Source: Pararhizobium antarcticum
Lineage (GTDB): Bacteria; Pseudomonadota; Alphaproteobacteria; Rhizobiales; Rhizobiaceae
NCBI RefSeq assembly: GCF_001885585.1
Contig: NZ_LSRP01000024.1
Location: forward strand, 60,600 to 124,599
Reading direction: 5' to 3'
DNA: 64,000 nucleotides
Shown piece after piece: positions 38,666-50,123 of this stretch. The notes under the pieces are model-generated. The model had not been told where the DNA came from. It ran no database searches and saw only the letters and a list, made by a program, of their open reading frames with translations. How positions within the stretch are numbered: the stretch's first letter is position 1; each line of letters begins with the position of its first letter. Both the position numbers and the translations under genes were made by a program.

Positions 38666-39403
38666 ATGCGCGCCAATTTCCGGATGCAGCGCCTGTTCGT
38701 CGATGCACCGCTTGCAGAAGGCAATGCCCTTGCCGTGGACAAGGACCAGTTCAACTATCTGGTCAACGTGCTGCGCTATGAAGAGGGCAGCGAGGTGCTC
38801 GCCTTCAACGGGCGCGACGGCGAATGGCGCGCAACGCTTTCGCTGCCCGCCAAGAAACGCCTGGTGCTGATCCCCGTCGAGCAGACGCGCCCGCAGCCGG
38901 CACCCTGCGATCTCCACTATCTGTTTGCTCCGCTGAAAGTCGGCCGGCTCGATTATCTCGTGCAGAAGGCCGTCGAGATGGGGGCCGGCCTGCTGCAGCC
39001 GGTGATGACCCAGCATGTGCAGGGAAAGATCACCAGCATCGACCGGCTGAAGGCCAATGTCATCGAGGCCGCCGAACAATGCGGCGTGCTTGGTATCCCC
39101 GCCGTCGAGGCTCCGAAGCGGCTCGGCGATCTTCTCGACAGCTGGCCGAGCGAACGGCGGATCATCTTCTGCGACGAGGGGGATGCCGGGCAGAACCCGC
39201 TGCCGGTGCTGGCCCAGATCAAGGAGCGCAAACATGCGCTTCTGATCGGCCCGGAAGGCGGGTTTTCGGAGGAGGAGCGCGCACGGCTGCGCAGCCTCGA
39301 TTTCGTCACTGCGATTCCGCTCGGGCCGCGCATCCTGCGCGCCGATACGGCAGCCGTTGCGGCCCTGGCCGTCATCCAGGCGGCGATCGGCGACTGGCGA
39401 TAG
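38666..39403 (+). CDS. rsmE: 16S rRNA (uracil1498-N3)-methyltransferase
   Basis: About 245 residues from the ATG at 38666, with GGAAGGAA upstream; another ATG lies at 38651. SPOUT-class knot motifs: [13 protein letters not shown] and [17 protein letters not shown]. An N-terminal PUA-like domain binds RNA. Modifies U1498 of 16S rRNA. Starts 24 bases after the PiT gene stop, so probably on the same transcript. Confidence 0.94.
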   Translation: MRANFRMQRLFVDAPLAEGNALAVDKDQFNYLVNVLRYEEGSEVLAFNGRDGEWRATLSLPAKKRLVLIPVEQTRPQPAPCDLHYLFAPLKVGRLDYLVQKAVEMGAGLLQPVMTQHVQGKITSIDRLKANVIEAAEQCGVLGIPAVEAPKRLGDLLDSWPSERRIIFCDEGDAGQNPLPVLAQIKERKHALLIGPEGGFSEEERARLRSLDFVTAIPLGPRILRADTAAVAALAVIQAAIGDWR

Positions 39404-39439
39404 GCGGTCGCAGGATCGTGAAATCCATGTGTTGAAATT

Positions 39440-39491
39440 TTGAACCGGCCTTGAAACAATTTCACTTGCACGCCACTTCAATCCGGTTCAA
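39440..39491. promoter_or_regulatory. Inverted repeat upstream of gshA
   Basis: TTGAACCGG (39440-39448) and CCGGTTCAA (39483-39491): perfect 9-base arms with 34 bases between, 57 bases before the gshA start. Could be a paired operator or a leader hairpin. Confidence 0.5.
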
Positions 39492-39547
39492 GCACCCTCC
39501 TCATGGTCTGTTTTTTCGCAGATCGCCCCACGCTGAAGAAGACGCCC

Positions 39548-40921
39548 ATGGCCAGAGATACCACCGACCAGACGCCGGTCACCGCTGTTGCAGACCTGAC
39601 TGAATACCTGGCAGAGGGCAACAAGCCCAAGGATAGATTCCGGATCGGCACGGAGCATGAGAAGTTCGCCTTCTTCAAGGCTGACAACAGCCCGGTTCCC
39701 TATTTCGGCGAGGCCAGCATCTCGGCGCTTCTGAACGGCATGGCCGCCAAGAGCGGCTGGGAGCCGATCATCGACGCCGGCAATATCATCGGCCTTGCCG
39801 AGCACTCCGGTCAGGGTGCGATCTCGCTGGAACCCGGCGGACAGTTCGAACTTTCCGGCGCGCCGCTCGAAAACCTGCACCAGACCTGCAAGGAATCCAA
39901 TCGGCACCTGGCCGATCTGCGCGAGATCGCCGAACCGCTCGGCATCCGTTTCCTCGGCATTGGCGGCTCACCGAAATGGTCGCTGTCGGAAACCCCGCGC
40001 ATGCCGAAATCCCGTTACGACATCATGAGCCGCTACATGCCGAAGGTCGGCAGCCAGGGGCTCGACATGATGTACCGGACCTGTACCATCCAGGTGAACC
40101 TCGATTTCTCGTCCGAAAAAGACATGCGCCGCAAGATGCAGGTGTCGCTGAAACTGCAGCCCTTGTCGACGGCGCTGTTTGCCAGCTCCCCCTTTACCGA
40201 GGGCAAGCCGAACGGGCTATTGTCCTGGCGCGGCGACATCTGGCGCGACACCGACAACCAGCGCGCCGGCGTGCTGCCTGCGGTCTTCAACGCCGATTTC
40301 GGCTTCGAGGACTATGTCAAATGGGCGCTCGACGTGCCGATGTATTTCGTCGTGCGCGACGGCAAGTATCATGACTGTACCCATGTCACTTTCCGCCAGT
40401 TCATGAATGGGGCGCTGAAGGGTGAACTGGCCGACTGGGAGCCCAATATGGGCGACTGGACCAACCATCTCTCGACGCTGTTCCCGGATGTCCGGCTGAA
40501 GCGCTTCCTCGAAATGCGTGGCGCCGATGGCGGCCCGTGGCGGCGCATCTGCGCACTGCCCGCCTTCTGGGTCGGCCTGCTCTATGACGATGCCGCGCTC
40601 GATGCGGCTGAACAGCTGACGCGCGACTGGACCTATGAGGATGTCCTTGCCATGCGTAATGCCGTTCCGGTCGAGGGGCTTTCGGCGATGCAGCGCGGCA
40701 ATTCGCTGTTCGACATTGCCCGCGAGGTGCTGTCGATTTCGCACCTTGGCCTGAAAAACCGCAAGCGCCTGAACGGCGACGAGGTGGACGAGAGCATTTT
40801 CCTGGCACCGCTCGACGAGGTCATTGCCAGGAAGGCGACACTCGCCGAGGATCTTCTGGCGCGCTACAACGGCCGCTGGAACGGATCCGTCGAACCGGTC
40901 TTCGAGGACTACCAGTACTAG
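39548..40921 (+). CDS. gshA: Glutamate-cysteine ligase
   Basis: About 457 residues from the ATG at 39548 (MARDTTDQTPV). First step of glutathione synthesis: glutamate plus cysteine to gamma-glutamylcysteine. Plant/alphaproteobacterial-type GCS2 motifs are visible: FRIGTEHEKFAF, GAISLEPGGQFELSGAP, MYRTCTIQVNLDF and the CTHVTFRQFMNG region. Normal length. Glutathione made here supports the peroxide and chromate defences also in this window. Confidence 0.95.
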   Translation: MARDTTDQTPVTAVADLTEYLAEGNKPKDRFRIGTEHEKFAFFKADNSPVPYFGEASISALLNGMAAKSGWEPIIDAGNIIGLAEHSGQGAISLEPGGQFELSGAPLENLHQTCKESNRHLADLREIAEPLGIRFLGIGGSPKWSLSETPRMPKSRYDIMSRYMPKVGSQGLDMMYRTCTIQVNLDFSSEKDMRRKMQVSLKLQPLSTALFASSPFTEGKPNGLLSWRGDIWRDTDNQRAGVLPAVFNADFGFEDYVKWALDVPMYFVVRDGKYHDCTHVTFRQFMNGALKGELADWEPNMGDWTNHLSTLFPDVRLKRFLEMRGADGGPWRRICALPAFWVGLLYDDAALDAAEQLTRDWTYEDVLAMRNAVPVEGLSAMQRGNSLFDIAREVLSISHLGLKNRKRLNGDEVDESIFLAPLDEVIARKATLAEDLLARYNGRWNGSVEPVFEDYQY

Positions 40922-41015
40922 AGCTGGGACGGCTGACAAAAAGCGGTTTCCACCTGTCATTTTCCCGTTATAGTGCAACGACATGCGTCGTTTCGCCTGC
41001 AGGAGAGGGTTTGCC

Positions 41016-41879
41016 ATGGTACCGCTGTTCGACATGATGATGCAGGCGCAGAACGGCAATGCCATGGATGTCCTGGCACGGCAGTTCGGCCTTGCGCAGG
41101 AGCAGGTGGCCAAGGCGACCGCCGCCCTGATGCCGGCCTTTTCGACGGCCCTGAAGCGCAACAGCGCCAACCCGTACGACTTCGGCGCCCTGCTCCAGGC
41201 AATGACCAGCGGCAATCACGCGCAATATTTCGAGGACATGACAAAGGCCTTCACGCCGCAGGGCATGAACGACGGCAATGGTGTTCTCGGGCAGCTTTTC
41301 GGCTCCAAGGAGATGTCACGGGCGATCGCTGCGCAGGCGGCCCAGATGACCGGCATCGGCCAGGAAATCTACAAGCAGATACTGCCGGTGGTGGCAAGCG
41401 CCATCATGGGCGGACTGTTCAAGCAGGCGACCGGCCAGATGGGTAATCCGATGGCAAACCCCATGGCTGGCGTCATGGGCGGCCAGATGGGCAGCATGCA
41501 GAACCCGTTTGCCAATACGCCGATGGAAGAGATGATGAAGCCCTGGATGGAAGCATCGGGGTTCGCAAAGAAGCCGGAAGCGGCAGCCAACCCGTTCGAC
41601 AATCCCTTCACGCAGGCCATGCAGGGTTTTTTCACGACCAACAAGGCGCAGGACAAGCCGGCCGGCGCACCCGACATGTTTGGTGCCAACCCCTTCTTCA
41701 AAGCCTTCCAGGATATGATGGCCGGCAGCGAGCCGGCGAAGAAGGCCGCAGCCAACCCGATGGCCCCCTTCGCGGAGATGTTCTCCAGCATGTTCGACAG
41801 CGGACTGGAGGCGCAGAAGGAATATCAGAAGAGCATTGACGGGCTGTTCGATACGTATCGGAAGAATACGACGGTGTGA
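41016..41879 (+). CDS. DUF937 family protein
   Basis: 287 residues; start at 41016 (MVPLFDMMMQAQ) with AGGAGAGGG upstream. The N-terminal 140 residues are a helical DUF937 domain (LARQFGLAQEQVAKATAALM, IYKQILPVVASAIMGGLFKQ). The rest is Met/Asn/Pro/Phe-rich low-complexity sequence with repeated NPF and NPM phrases (GNPMANPMAGV, NPFANTPMEEM, NPFDNPFTQAM). Function unknown. Confidence 0.82.
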   Translation: MVPLFDMMMQAQNGNAMDVLARQFGLAQEQVAKATAALMPAFSTALKRNSANPYDFGALLQAMTSGNHAQYFEDMTKAFTPQGMNDGNGVLGQLFGSKEMSRAIAAQAAQMTGIGQEIYKQILPVVASAIMGGLFKQATGQMGNPMANPMAGVMGGQMGSMQNPFANTPMEEMMKPWMEASGFAKKPEAAANPFDNPFTQAMQGFFTTNKAQDKPAGAPDMFGANPFFKAFQDMMAGSEPAKKAAANPMAPFAEMFSSMFDSGLEAQKEYQKSIDGLFDTYRKNTTV

Positions 41880-42106
41880 TTGGCGGTTACCGAGGATGCC
41901 GGGCGACCTCAATGGGTGACGCTGCCCGTCATCGAGGACACACCAGCATTCGCTCAGAGCACTTGGCCCCGGACGTTTCCGCCACAGATATAACCCTGAA
42001 CGAACGCACAGCCTGTTACAAAAACTGTTTTGGGTGACAGGGCGTCAAATCAGAGACCTGAAGCGCTGTACGCCCATCTGAAAGACTGGTGAGCCACTTC
42101 CGGCGC

Positions 42107-42487
42107 TCAACTCCCGACTTCACCGCCTCTTGTTTTCAGCTCATCAAGCGCGTCCGCATTGTCTCGGGCCCAACCGTAGAGCAGATCGATTGGCTCGACG
42201 AAGCGGGTACCGAGCGGCGTCAGCGAATAATCGACCGCCGGCGGCACCGTGCCGTAAACGCGGCGGCTGACCAGTCCCGAAGCTTCCATGCCGCGCAGGG
42301 TCTGCGTCAGCATCTTCTTGGAGATCCCCGGCAGGCTGCGCAGCAGCACGCCGCTGCGGGCGCAACCATCCAGCCGCGTGTGCAATACATGCAGGATCAT
42401 GCTCGTCCATTTGGAAGAGAAGAGGTCCAGCACACGCCGCGGTGCGCAGTCTTCGCGCCATTCATGATCAGGTGAGCCGGGCTGCAT
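42107..42487 (-). CDS. HxlR-family transcriptional regulator
   Basis: 126 residues from the ATG at 42487 (MQPGSPDHEW). Winged HTH of the HxlR type: VLDLFSSKWTSMILHVL, then GISKKMLTQTLRGMEASGLV and the wing RRVYGTVPPAVDYSLTPLG. A single Cys near the N-terminus (EDCAPRR) fits redox or electrophile sensing as in HypR/YodB relatives. Divergent from the reductase gene across 107 bases, so it probably controls it. Confidence 0.9.
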   Translation of the reverse strand: MQPGSPDHEWREDCAPRRVLDLFSSKWTSMILHVLHTRLDGCARSGVLLRSLPGISKKMLTQTLRGMEASGLVSRRVYGTVPPAVDYSLTPLGTRFVEPIDLLYGWARDNADALDELKTRGGEVGS

Positions 42488-42594
42488 GATCGATCTCCAA
42501 CTGGTTACGTCAGGGTACCTATGTCCCATTCGGGTGCCTTCTGGCACGCTTCGTCTGGAAACACTAGATGAGCCGGAGAATGACAGGAGATGGT

Positions 42595-43656
42595 ATGACA
42601 AAAAAAGTATTGATCGTTGGCGCAAGCGGCATTGTCGGCAGCGCAGCAGGGAAAGTTTTCGGCGATGACGGCTGGCAGGTCTGGGGTCTCGCACGCCGGC
42701 CGCAGCAGCAGCCAAACGTGACCCAAGTGGCGGCCGACCTTCTGGATCCGGCGTCGCTGACGTCAGCGCTGGCCGGGCTCGACCCGTCCCATGTGATCAT
42801 ATCGAGCTGGCTGCGGCAGGCGACGGAAACGGAGAATATCCGCGTCAATTCCGCAATGGTGCGCAATCTTCTCACGGCGCTGTCGCCGGCCGGGTCGGTC
42901 AAACATGTGGCGCTGGTGACCGGCCTCAAACATTATCTTGGACCCTTCGAGAACTATGGGAAGGGTGCGCTTCCACAGACCCCGTTCCGCGAGGAGCAGG
43001 GCCGGATCGATGTCGACAATTTCTATTACGCCCAGGAAGACGAGGTCTTTGCCGCCGCCGCCCGGGACGGTTTCAGCTGGAGCGTACACCGTCCTCACAC
43101 GATCGTCGGCAAAGCGGTCGGCAACGCCATGAACATGGGCACGACGCTTGCGGTGTATGCGTCGATCTGCAAACACACAGGCCGGCCCTTCCGCTTTCCC
43201 GGCGTCGAAAAGCAATGGGAGGCTCTGACCGATATGACCGATGCCAGATTGCTTGCACGCCATCTGCTTTGGGCGTCGACGACCCCGGCTGCAGCCAACG
43301 AAGACTTCAACGTCGTCAATGGCGATGTTTTCCGCTGGAAATGGATGTGGGGACGCCTCGCCGCCTGGTTCGGCCTCGAACCTGCGCCTTTCGACGGAAC
43401 CGTTCGTCCGCTCGAGGAGCAGATGGCCGGGGACGCCGCGATCTGGCGCGAGATAGCCGAGCGCTACGATCTGAGGGAGCCGGATCTGAACAGGCTCGTT
43501 TCACCCTGGCACACCGACGCTGATCTCGGACGACCGATCGAGGTCGTTACCGACATGTCGAAGAGCCGCCGCCTTGGCTTCCTTGAGTACCAGCCGACCG
43601 ACGACGCCTTCCTTGCGCTCTTTGCAGAACTGCGCGCCGACCGGTTGATCCCGTAA
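42595..43656 (+). CDS. SDR-family enone reductase, PRISE type (progesterone 5-beta-reductase-like)
   Basis: 353 residues, ATG at 42595 with AGGAG upstream. NADP-binding GASGIVGSAAGKVF at the N-terminus and the basic LARRP typical of NADPH use. The two PRISE catalytic motifs are visible: TGLKHYLGPFENY (Lys) and NFYYAQEDEVF (Tyr). Plant relatives reduce enones (progesterone 5-beta-reductase, iridoid synthase); the bacterial substrate is unknown. Divergent from HxlR, which fits induction by a toxic enone or quinone. Confidence 0.87.
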   Translation: MTKKVLIVGASGIVGSAAGKVFGDDGWQVWGLARRPQQQPNVTQVAADLLDPASLTSALAGLDPSHVIISSWLRQATETENIRVNSAMVRNLLTALSPAGSVKHVALVTGLKHYLGPFENYGKGALPQTPFREEQGRIDVDNFYYAQEDEVFAAAARDGFSWSVHRPHTIVGKAVGNAMNMGTTLAVYASICKHTGRPFRFPGVEKQWEALTDMTDARLLARHLLWASTTPAAANEDFNVVNGDVFRWKWMWGRLAAWFGLEPAPFDGTVRPLEEQMAGDAAIWREIAERYDLREPDLNRLVSPWHTDADLGRPIEVVTDMSKSRRLGFLEYQPTDDAFLALFAELRADRLIP

Positions 43657-43789
43657 CCGGTCAGCAATCCGACGCGAAGAGACCGCTTGCAGCGTGTCCG
43701 GGCCTTCACCCAGGCACCCTGTAGCCAACAAGCGTCCGGCGCAAGCTGGTGCAGCAAATCGTCAAAAGATCACGGCTCCTCAAGACAAG
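43657..43789. other. Gap after reductase gene
   Basis: First part of a 338-base intergenic space (43657-43994). I see no gene or clear terminator for the reductase here; the hairpin further on serves the opposite strand. Confidence 0.5.
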
Positions 43790-43827
43790 AAAAAGCCCGG
43801 TGCCGATCCTTGGATCGTGCACCGGGC
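43790..43827 (-). terminator. Terminator of DUF1127 gene
   Basis: On the minus strand: GCCCGGTGC, an inner CGATC/GATCG stem, GCACCGGGC (43795-43827), then TTTTT (A-run at 43790-43794 on the plus strand). About 170 bases beyond the DUF1127 stop. Confidence 0.85.
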
Positions 43828-43994
43828 AAGCAGCAGGGCAATTGGCTCTGACCCTGCGGGGAAGGGTAACGCGCAGAGGCGGCTGCGCGTCCCTGTTGCG
43901 TGGTCGTCTTTCGACGGTTGGGGCACGCAACAAAACTCTGTATCCGCTGCAGTCCGTGAAACCATCCGGCTCGCGGCCTGCAGCAGGAAAGGCG

Positions 43995-44288
43995 TCAATC
44001 GCGGCGCGCGTTCCTGTAGAAGGTGTTGGTGCGGTGGCGCGCAGCCTGCGTCAGGTGACGGCCGGGATCATCGAAGAAGGCCGAGGTCAGGGCCTCGCGA
44101 ACCTCGTGCCGGCTGAGCCCCATATCAAGCAACTGGTGGTCGTCGAGATCATTGAGGCTGCCGATGGCCTGGCGGTTTCGGAACTGGAGCAAGACCGATT
44201 TCAGCACGCCCATGAGACCCGTCTTGCGGGATGGCGTGGACTGCACCCCTGTCAGAGTGCGGTCGAGGGTGAGATCGGTCGTGCGCAT
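43995..44288 (-). CDS. DUF1127 (YjiS-like) small protein
   Basis: 97 residues from the ATG at 44288, with AAAGGAGCC upstream. The conserved core is at residues 40-65 (IGSLNDLDDHQLLDMGLSR). DUF1127 proteins are short Arg-rich regulators; in Agrobacterium small members affect phosphate and growth control through RNA interactions. The C-terminus is basic (RHRTNTFYRNARRD). Divergent from a LysR regulator. Confidence 0.86.
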   Translation of the reverse strand: MRTTDLTLDRTLTGVQSTPSRKTGLMGVLKSVLLQFRNRQAIGSLNDLDDHQLLDMGLSRHEVREALTSAFFDDPGRHLTQAARHRTNTFYRNARRD

Positions 44289-44545
44289 GACTTGGCTCCT
44301 TTTGTGGCACGAAGCGACCGGCCCCGCGGCGTGGAGATCCACGCGGCAGGCTGGTCGAAACTTTGATAGCAAATCGCCGGGATGGCGGCTTGCTCTGGCT
44401 TGTTTGATGCGTTTTGCAGCCTCAAGGTCGCAAATCTCCATTGATCAGTCCAACGAATGTTTCTAATGATATTCATCAAACAAATTTATGTGACCACAGC
44501 CTTCCACACACCGTTCTTTCGAAACCATCCTTGGGGACCAGGACC

Positions 44546-45496
44546 ATGTCCGCACCGCTCGATATCGACCAATTGCAGACTTTCGTGGCTATCGCCGATA
44601 CCGGCAGCTTTACCAAGGCGGCCGGACGCGTCTTCAAAACGCAGTCGGCAGTTTCGATGCAGATGCGACGGCTGGAAGAGCGGATCGGCAAGCAGCTGTT
44701 TGCCAAGGACGGTCGCGGCAACCGCTTGACGACAGAAGGCGACCGGCTTTTGAATTTCGCACGGCGGATGATCCGGCTGAACAACGAGGCCATCGCCTCC
44801 TTCGACGACAACCGTCTCGAAGGCATGCTGCGCATCGGCACGCCGGATGATTATGCCGATCGCTACATGCCCGAAATCATCGTGCGTTTTGCCAAGACGC
44901 ATCCGAATGTCGAGCTCTACATCATTTGCGAGCCGTCCGTGGATCTGGCCGAGAAGATGGCGAGGGGCGATCTCGACATCGCGCTGGTGACGCACAATCC
45001 GCGCGCCCGTGCTTCCGATGTCGTGCGCACGGAGCCGCTCTGCTGGGTCAGCTCCATCAACCATCCGCTTCCCGAAAACGCACCGGTGCCGCTCGCCGTC
45101 GGCAAGCGCGATTGCCACTGGCGGCAGGCGGCCTGCGCGGCGCTCGACGCCACCGGCAAGGAATACAACATCCTGTTCACGAGCTGGTCCTCGACCGTGG
45201 TCGCGGCTGCCGTTCTGGCCGGCATGGCCGTTTCGGTGCTGCCGGAATCGGCACTGCGGACCGGCATGAAGGTTCTGACACAGGCGGACGGTTTTCCGGC
45301 ACTGGCTCCGGTGCAGATCGGCATCATGAAGCGGCCGGGGCTTTCGCCGTCGCTCTGCAACGCGATCACCAATCACATCACCGCCTGCCTCGACAACATC
45401 ACGCCGACCGCCGTGAACGATGATCTCGACGGCGACATGAAGAACCTCCCGCGCTATCCGCGCCTGCGCCAGAGCCACATGTTGCCCGGCTGGTAG
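44546..45496 (+). CDS. LysR-family regulator
   Basis: 316 residues from the ATG at 44546 (MSAPLDIDQLQTFVAI). HTH at residues 20-40 (GSFTKAAGRVFKTQSAVSMQ) and a substrate-binding domain (LRIGTPDDYADRYMPEII). I cannot name the target. It diverges from the DUF1127 gene across 257 bases and may control it. Confidence 0.9.
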   Translation: MSAPLDIDQLQTFVAIADTGSFTKAAGRVFKTQSAVSMQMRRLEERIGKQLFAKDGRGNRLTTEGDRLLNFARRMIRLNNEAIASFDDNRLEGMLRIGTPDDYADRYMPEIIVRFAKTHPNVELYIICEPSVDLAEKMARGDLDIALVTHNPRARASDVVRTEPLCWVSSINHPLPENAPVPLAVGKRDCHWRQAACAALDATGKEYNILFTSWSSTVVAAAVLAGMAVSVLPESALRTGMKVLTQADGFPALAPVQIGIMKRPGLSPSLCNAITNHITACLDNITPTAVNDDLDGDMKNLPRYPRLRQSHMLPGW

Positions 45497-45510
45497 TCCA
45501 TCGGCGACAT

Positions 45511-45541
45511 TAAAAAAGCCGCGCTCCTTTCGGATGCGCGG
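45511..45541 (-). terminator. Hairpin with T-run on the minus strand
   Basis: GCCGCGC (45517-45523), GCGCGGC (45535-45541) with an inner CC/GG pair; six A precede it on the plus strand. As a terminator it reads best on the minus strand, but it is 14 bases after the LysR stop and may end that transcript too. Confidence 0.6.
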
Positions 45542-45743
45542 CCTGTATTATTGATTCAATATAGATGTGCGGTCTCAACGACCAAAAATCGTGGGCAATA
45601 TAAGATCGTCATTAAGGTTTCGTTCGTTCTGGCACGGCCGAAAAGGCCTGTGCGGCAATATCTTTAGTCCAAGAACGGTCGAGGCCAAAGAGGCACCACT
45701 GTAACATTTTTGGGCTGATCCGCCCGACGCCCTTCAAAAAGGC

Positions 45744-45772
45744 AAAAAAACCGGGCGCCGCAAGGCGTCCGG
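45744..45772 (-). terminator. katG terminator, probably bidirectional
   Basis: CCGGGCGCC (45751-45759), GCAA, GGCGTCCGG (45764-45772; one G-T pair). Seven A precede (minus-strand T-run) and TTCTTCTTT follows. 60 bases beyond the katG stop. The remainder of 45497-45831 holds nothing else I can see. Confidence 0.85.
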
Positions 45773-45831
45773 TTCTTCTTTAGGGTCTGTCCGTGGCAGT
45801 GCAGAGCGCCGACACGGATGCGAAACAATGA

Positions 45832-48146
<2,315 letters not shown>

Positions 48147-49049
48147 ATGCTCACACTTCGACAGATGCGCTATTTCGATGCCCTCGCAACCACCCTCCAC
48201 TTCGGCCGGGCGGCGAAAATGACCAATGTCAGCCAGCCGGCGCTTTCGGCGCAAATCATGGAAATGGAATCCGACCTGGGCATCCGGCTGGTGGAGCGCG
48301 GCCGCAGCGGCGTGATCCTGACGCCACATGGCGAGACCTTGCTTCCGGAAATCCGGGCTATCCTTCTGGCCGTCGACGGGCTTTATGACCGGGCGCGGCA
48401 ATCGACCGGCGTGCTCGAGGGCCGGTTGCGCCTCGGCATCATCCCGACCGTCGCGCCCTATCTGGTGCCGACGCTGATCCCGATGCTGCGCCAGCGCTAT
48501 CCGAAGCTCAATGTGGAGCTGCGCGAACTTCTGACGACCGGTTGTGTCGACGACGTCAAGCATGGCAAGCTCGACTGCGCCATTATCGCGCTGCCGCACA
48601 ATGATGACAGCCTGCGGTCCTGCACGCTGTTCGAAGACCGCTTCCTGATCGCCAGTGCCGATGACGAGAACACGGTGTTGCTGTCACCGATGACAGAGGC
48701 GCAGGTCGACATGGACCGCCTGCTGCTGCTGGAAGAAGGCCATTGTCTGCGCGACCAGGCGCTTGCCGTCTGCGGCTCGACCGCAGGCCGGCGCGTCGCC
48801 AATTACGGGGCGACCTCGATGGCGACGCTGCTGCAGATGGTCAGTCACGGCATGGGCATCACGCTGATCCCGGAAATCGCCGTCAAGGATGAGCGCACGC
48901 GAAACCGCATGCGCATCGTGCCTTTTGCGGATCCGCAACCGTCGCGCCGCATCGGCCTCGTCTGGCGCCCGAGAAGCGGCCGCAACAACGACCAGGAGGC
49001 CCTGGCCGCGCTTATCACCGAGGCGGCGGCGGAGTTGCTGGAGGGATGA
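48147..49049 (+). CDS. oxyR: Hydrogen peroxide-sensing regulator OxyR
   Basis: 300 residues, LysR family. HTH at residues 18-40 (HFGRAAKMTNVSQPALSAQ). The redox pair is Cys200 (EEGHCLRDQ) and Cys209 (LAVCGS), the same nine-residue spacing as Cys199/Cys208 in E. coli OxyR. A disulfide here switches the protein on. Other Cys are at 133, 144 and 159. Divergent from katG with 107 bases between starts. Confidence 0.96.
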   Translation: MLTLRQMRYFDALATTLHFGRAAKMTNVSQPALSAQIMEMESDLGIRLVERGRSGVILTPHGETLLPEIRAILLAVDGLYDRARQSTGVLEGRLRLGIIPTVAPYLVPTLIPMLRQRYPKLNVELRELLTTGCVDDVKHGKLDCAIIALPHNDDSLRSCTLFEDRFLIASADDENTVLLSPMTEAQVDMDRLLLLEEGHCLRDQALAVCGSTAGRRVANYGATSMATLLQMVSHGMGITLIPEIAVKDERTRNRMRIVPFADPQPSRRIGLVWRPRSGRNNDQEALAALITEAAAELLEG

Positions 49050-49087
49050 CCGACCGCATATGCGGAAGGCCCCCAGCTCCGCCGGTA

Positions 49088-49963
49088 TCAAACCACCTTG
49101 GCCTTCAGAAACTCCACCGTCCGGCTCCAGGCGAGGTCGGCGGCGGCCTTGTCGTAGCGGGCGGCGGAGGTGTCGTTGTTGAAGGCGTGGTTGACGCCGT
49201 CATAGATCTGGATGGTGAAATCCTTGCCCGCATCGGTCAACGCTTTCCTGTAGGCGTCGATACCGGCATTGATGCGGTCGTCGAGGCCGGCATAGTGCAG
49301 AAGCAGCGCCGCCTTGATCTTCGGGACATCCTCCGCCGGCGCCTGGGCGCCATAATAGGCGACGCCAGCCTTGAGGTCCGATGACGCGACGGCGAGCTTG
49401 TTCACCATGCCGCCGCCCCAGCAGAAGCCGATCGCGCCGGCCATGCCGGTTGTCGCTTCGTGGCCTGCGAGGAAAGCCACGGTTGCCACCGCATTGTCGA
49501 CCGTCTGCTTGCCGTCGAGCGCACCGATCATTTCGCGTGCCTTGTCCTCGTCTGCGGGCGTGCCACCGGAGGGCGACAGGAAATCCGGGGCAAGGGCAAC
49601 AATGCCCTCGAGCGCCATGCGACGGGCAACATCCTTGATATGCGGATTGAGGCCACGGTTCTCGTGGATGACGATGACAGCGGGAAGCTTGCCGGACGCA
49701 TCGGCCGGCACCGCCAGATAGCCCTTCATGTCGCCGCCAGCGCCGGGATAGGTGATATCGTCAGCCTTGACGCGGGCGTCCGCTTCCGGGATGATTTCCG
49801 CCTGCGCAGTGTTGGCGGCGAGCAGCGGCGCGATCACCGCAGCGCTGGCCGCCGACCCCGTCAGCGCCGTCAGCTTGCGCATGAAGGCCCGCCGGTCGAG
49901 GCTCAGATGCGTGTATTCGTCATAGGCATTGATCATGTCCTGCGTGATGTTCGGCTTTTCCAT
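49088..49963 (-). CDS. Dienelactone hydrolase family protein, probably Tat-exported
   Basis: 291 residues; ATG preceded by AGGAGGAAG. N-terminal region LDRRAFMRKLTALTGSAASA, followed by a hydrophobic run to NTAQA, looks like a twin-arginine signal set 23 residues in. The alpha/beta hydrolase has the Cys nucleophile in GFCWGGG, an Asp in LDDRI and His in VNHAFNND. The family opens lactone rings; the true substrate is unknown. Converges on oxyR. Confidence 0.9.
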   Translation of the reverse strand: MEKPNITQDMINAYDEYTHLSLDRRAFMRKLTALTGSAASAAVIAPLLAANTAQAEIIPEADARVKADDITYPGAGGDMKGYLAVPADASGKLPAVIVIHENRGLNPHIKDVARRMALEGIVALAPDFLSPSGGTPADEDKAREMIGALDGKQTVDNAVATVAFLAGHEATTGMAGAIGFCWGGGMVNKLAVASSDLKAGVAYYGAQAPAEDVPKIKAALLLHYAGLDDRINAGIDAYRKALTDAGKDFTIQIYDGVNHAFNNDTSAARYDKAAADLAWSRTVEFLKAKVV

Positions 49964-50123
49964 GGCTTCCTCCTGTGATGTTCACATTACGGGAGAATGC
50001 CGCCCGCGGATCGAGGATCAAGAACAGGACGCCTGAATTGACGCGAACGTGATTGGCCGTGAGCGTTCACGGCCAATCACGCGTGGATGCACGGCCCGAA
50101 GGCCAGGCCGACGATCGGGGAAG

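Noticed and set aside
41880..42106. tRNA or riboswitch in the gap before HxlR
   Set aside because: No cloverleaf, no CCA end and no conserved aptamer core could be found by eye.
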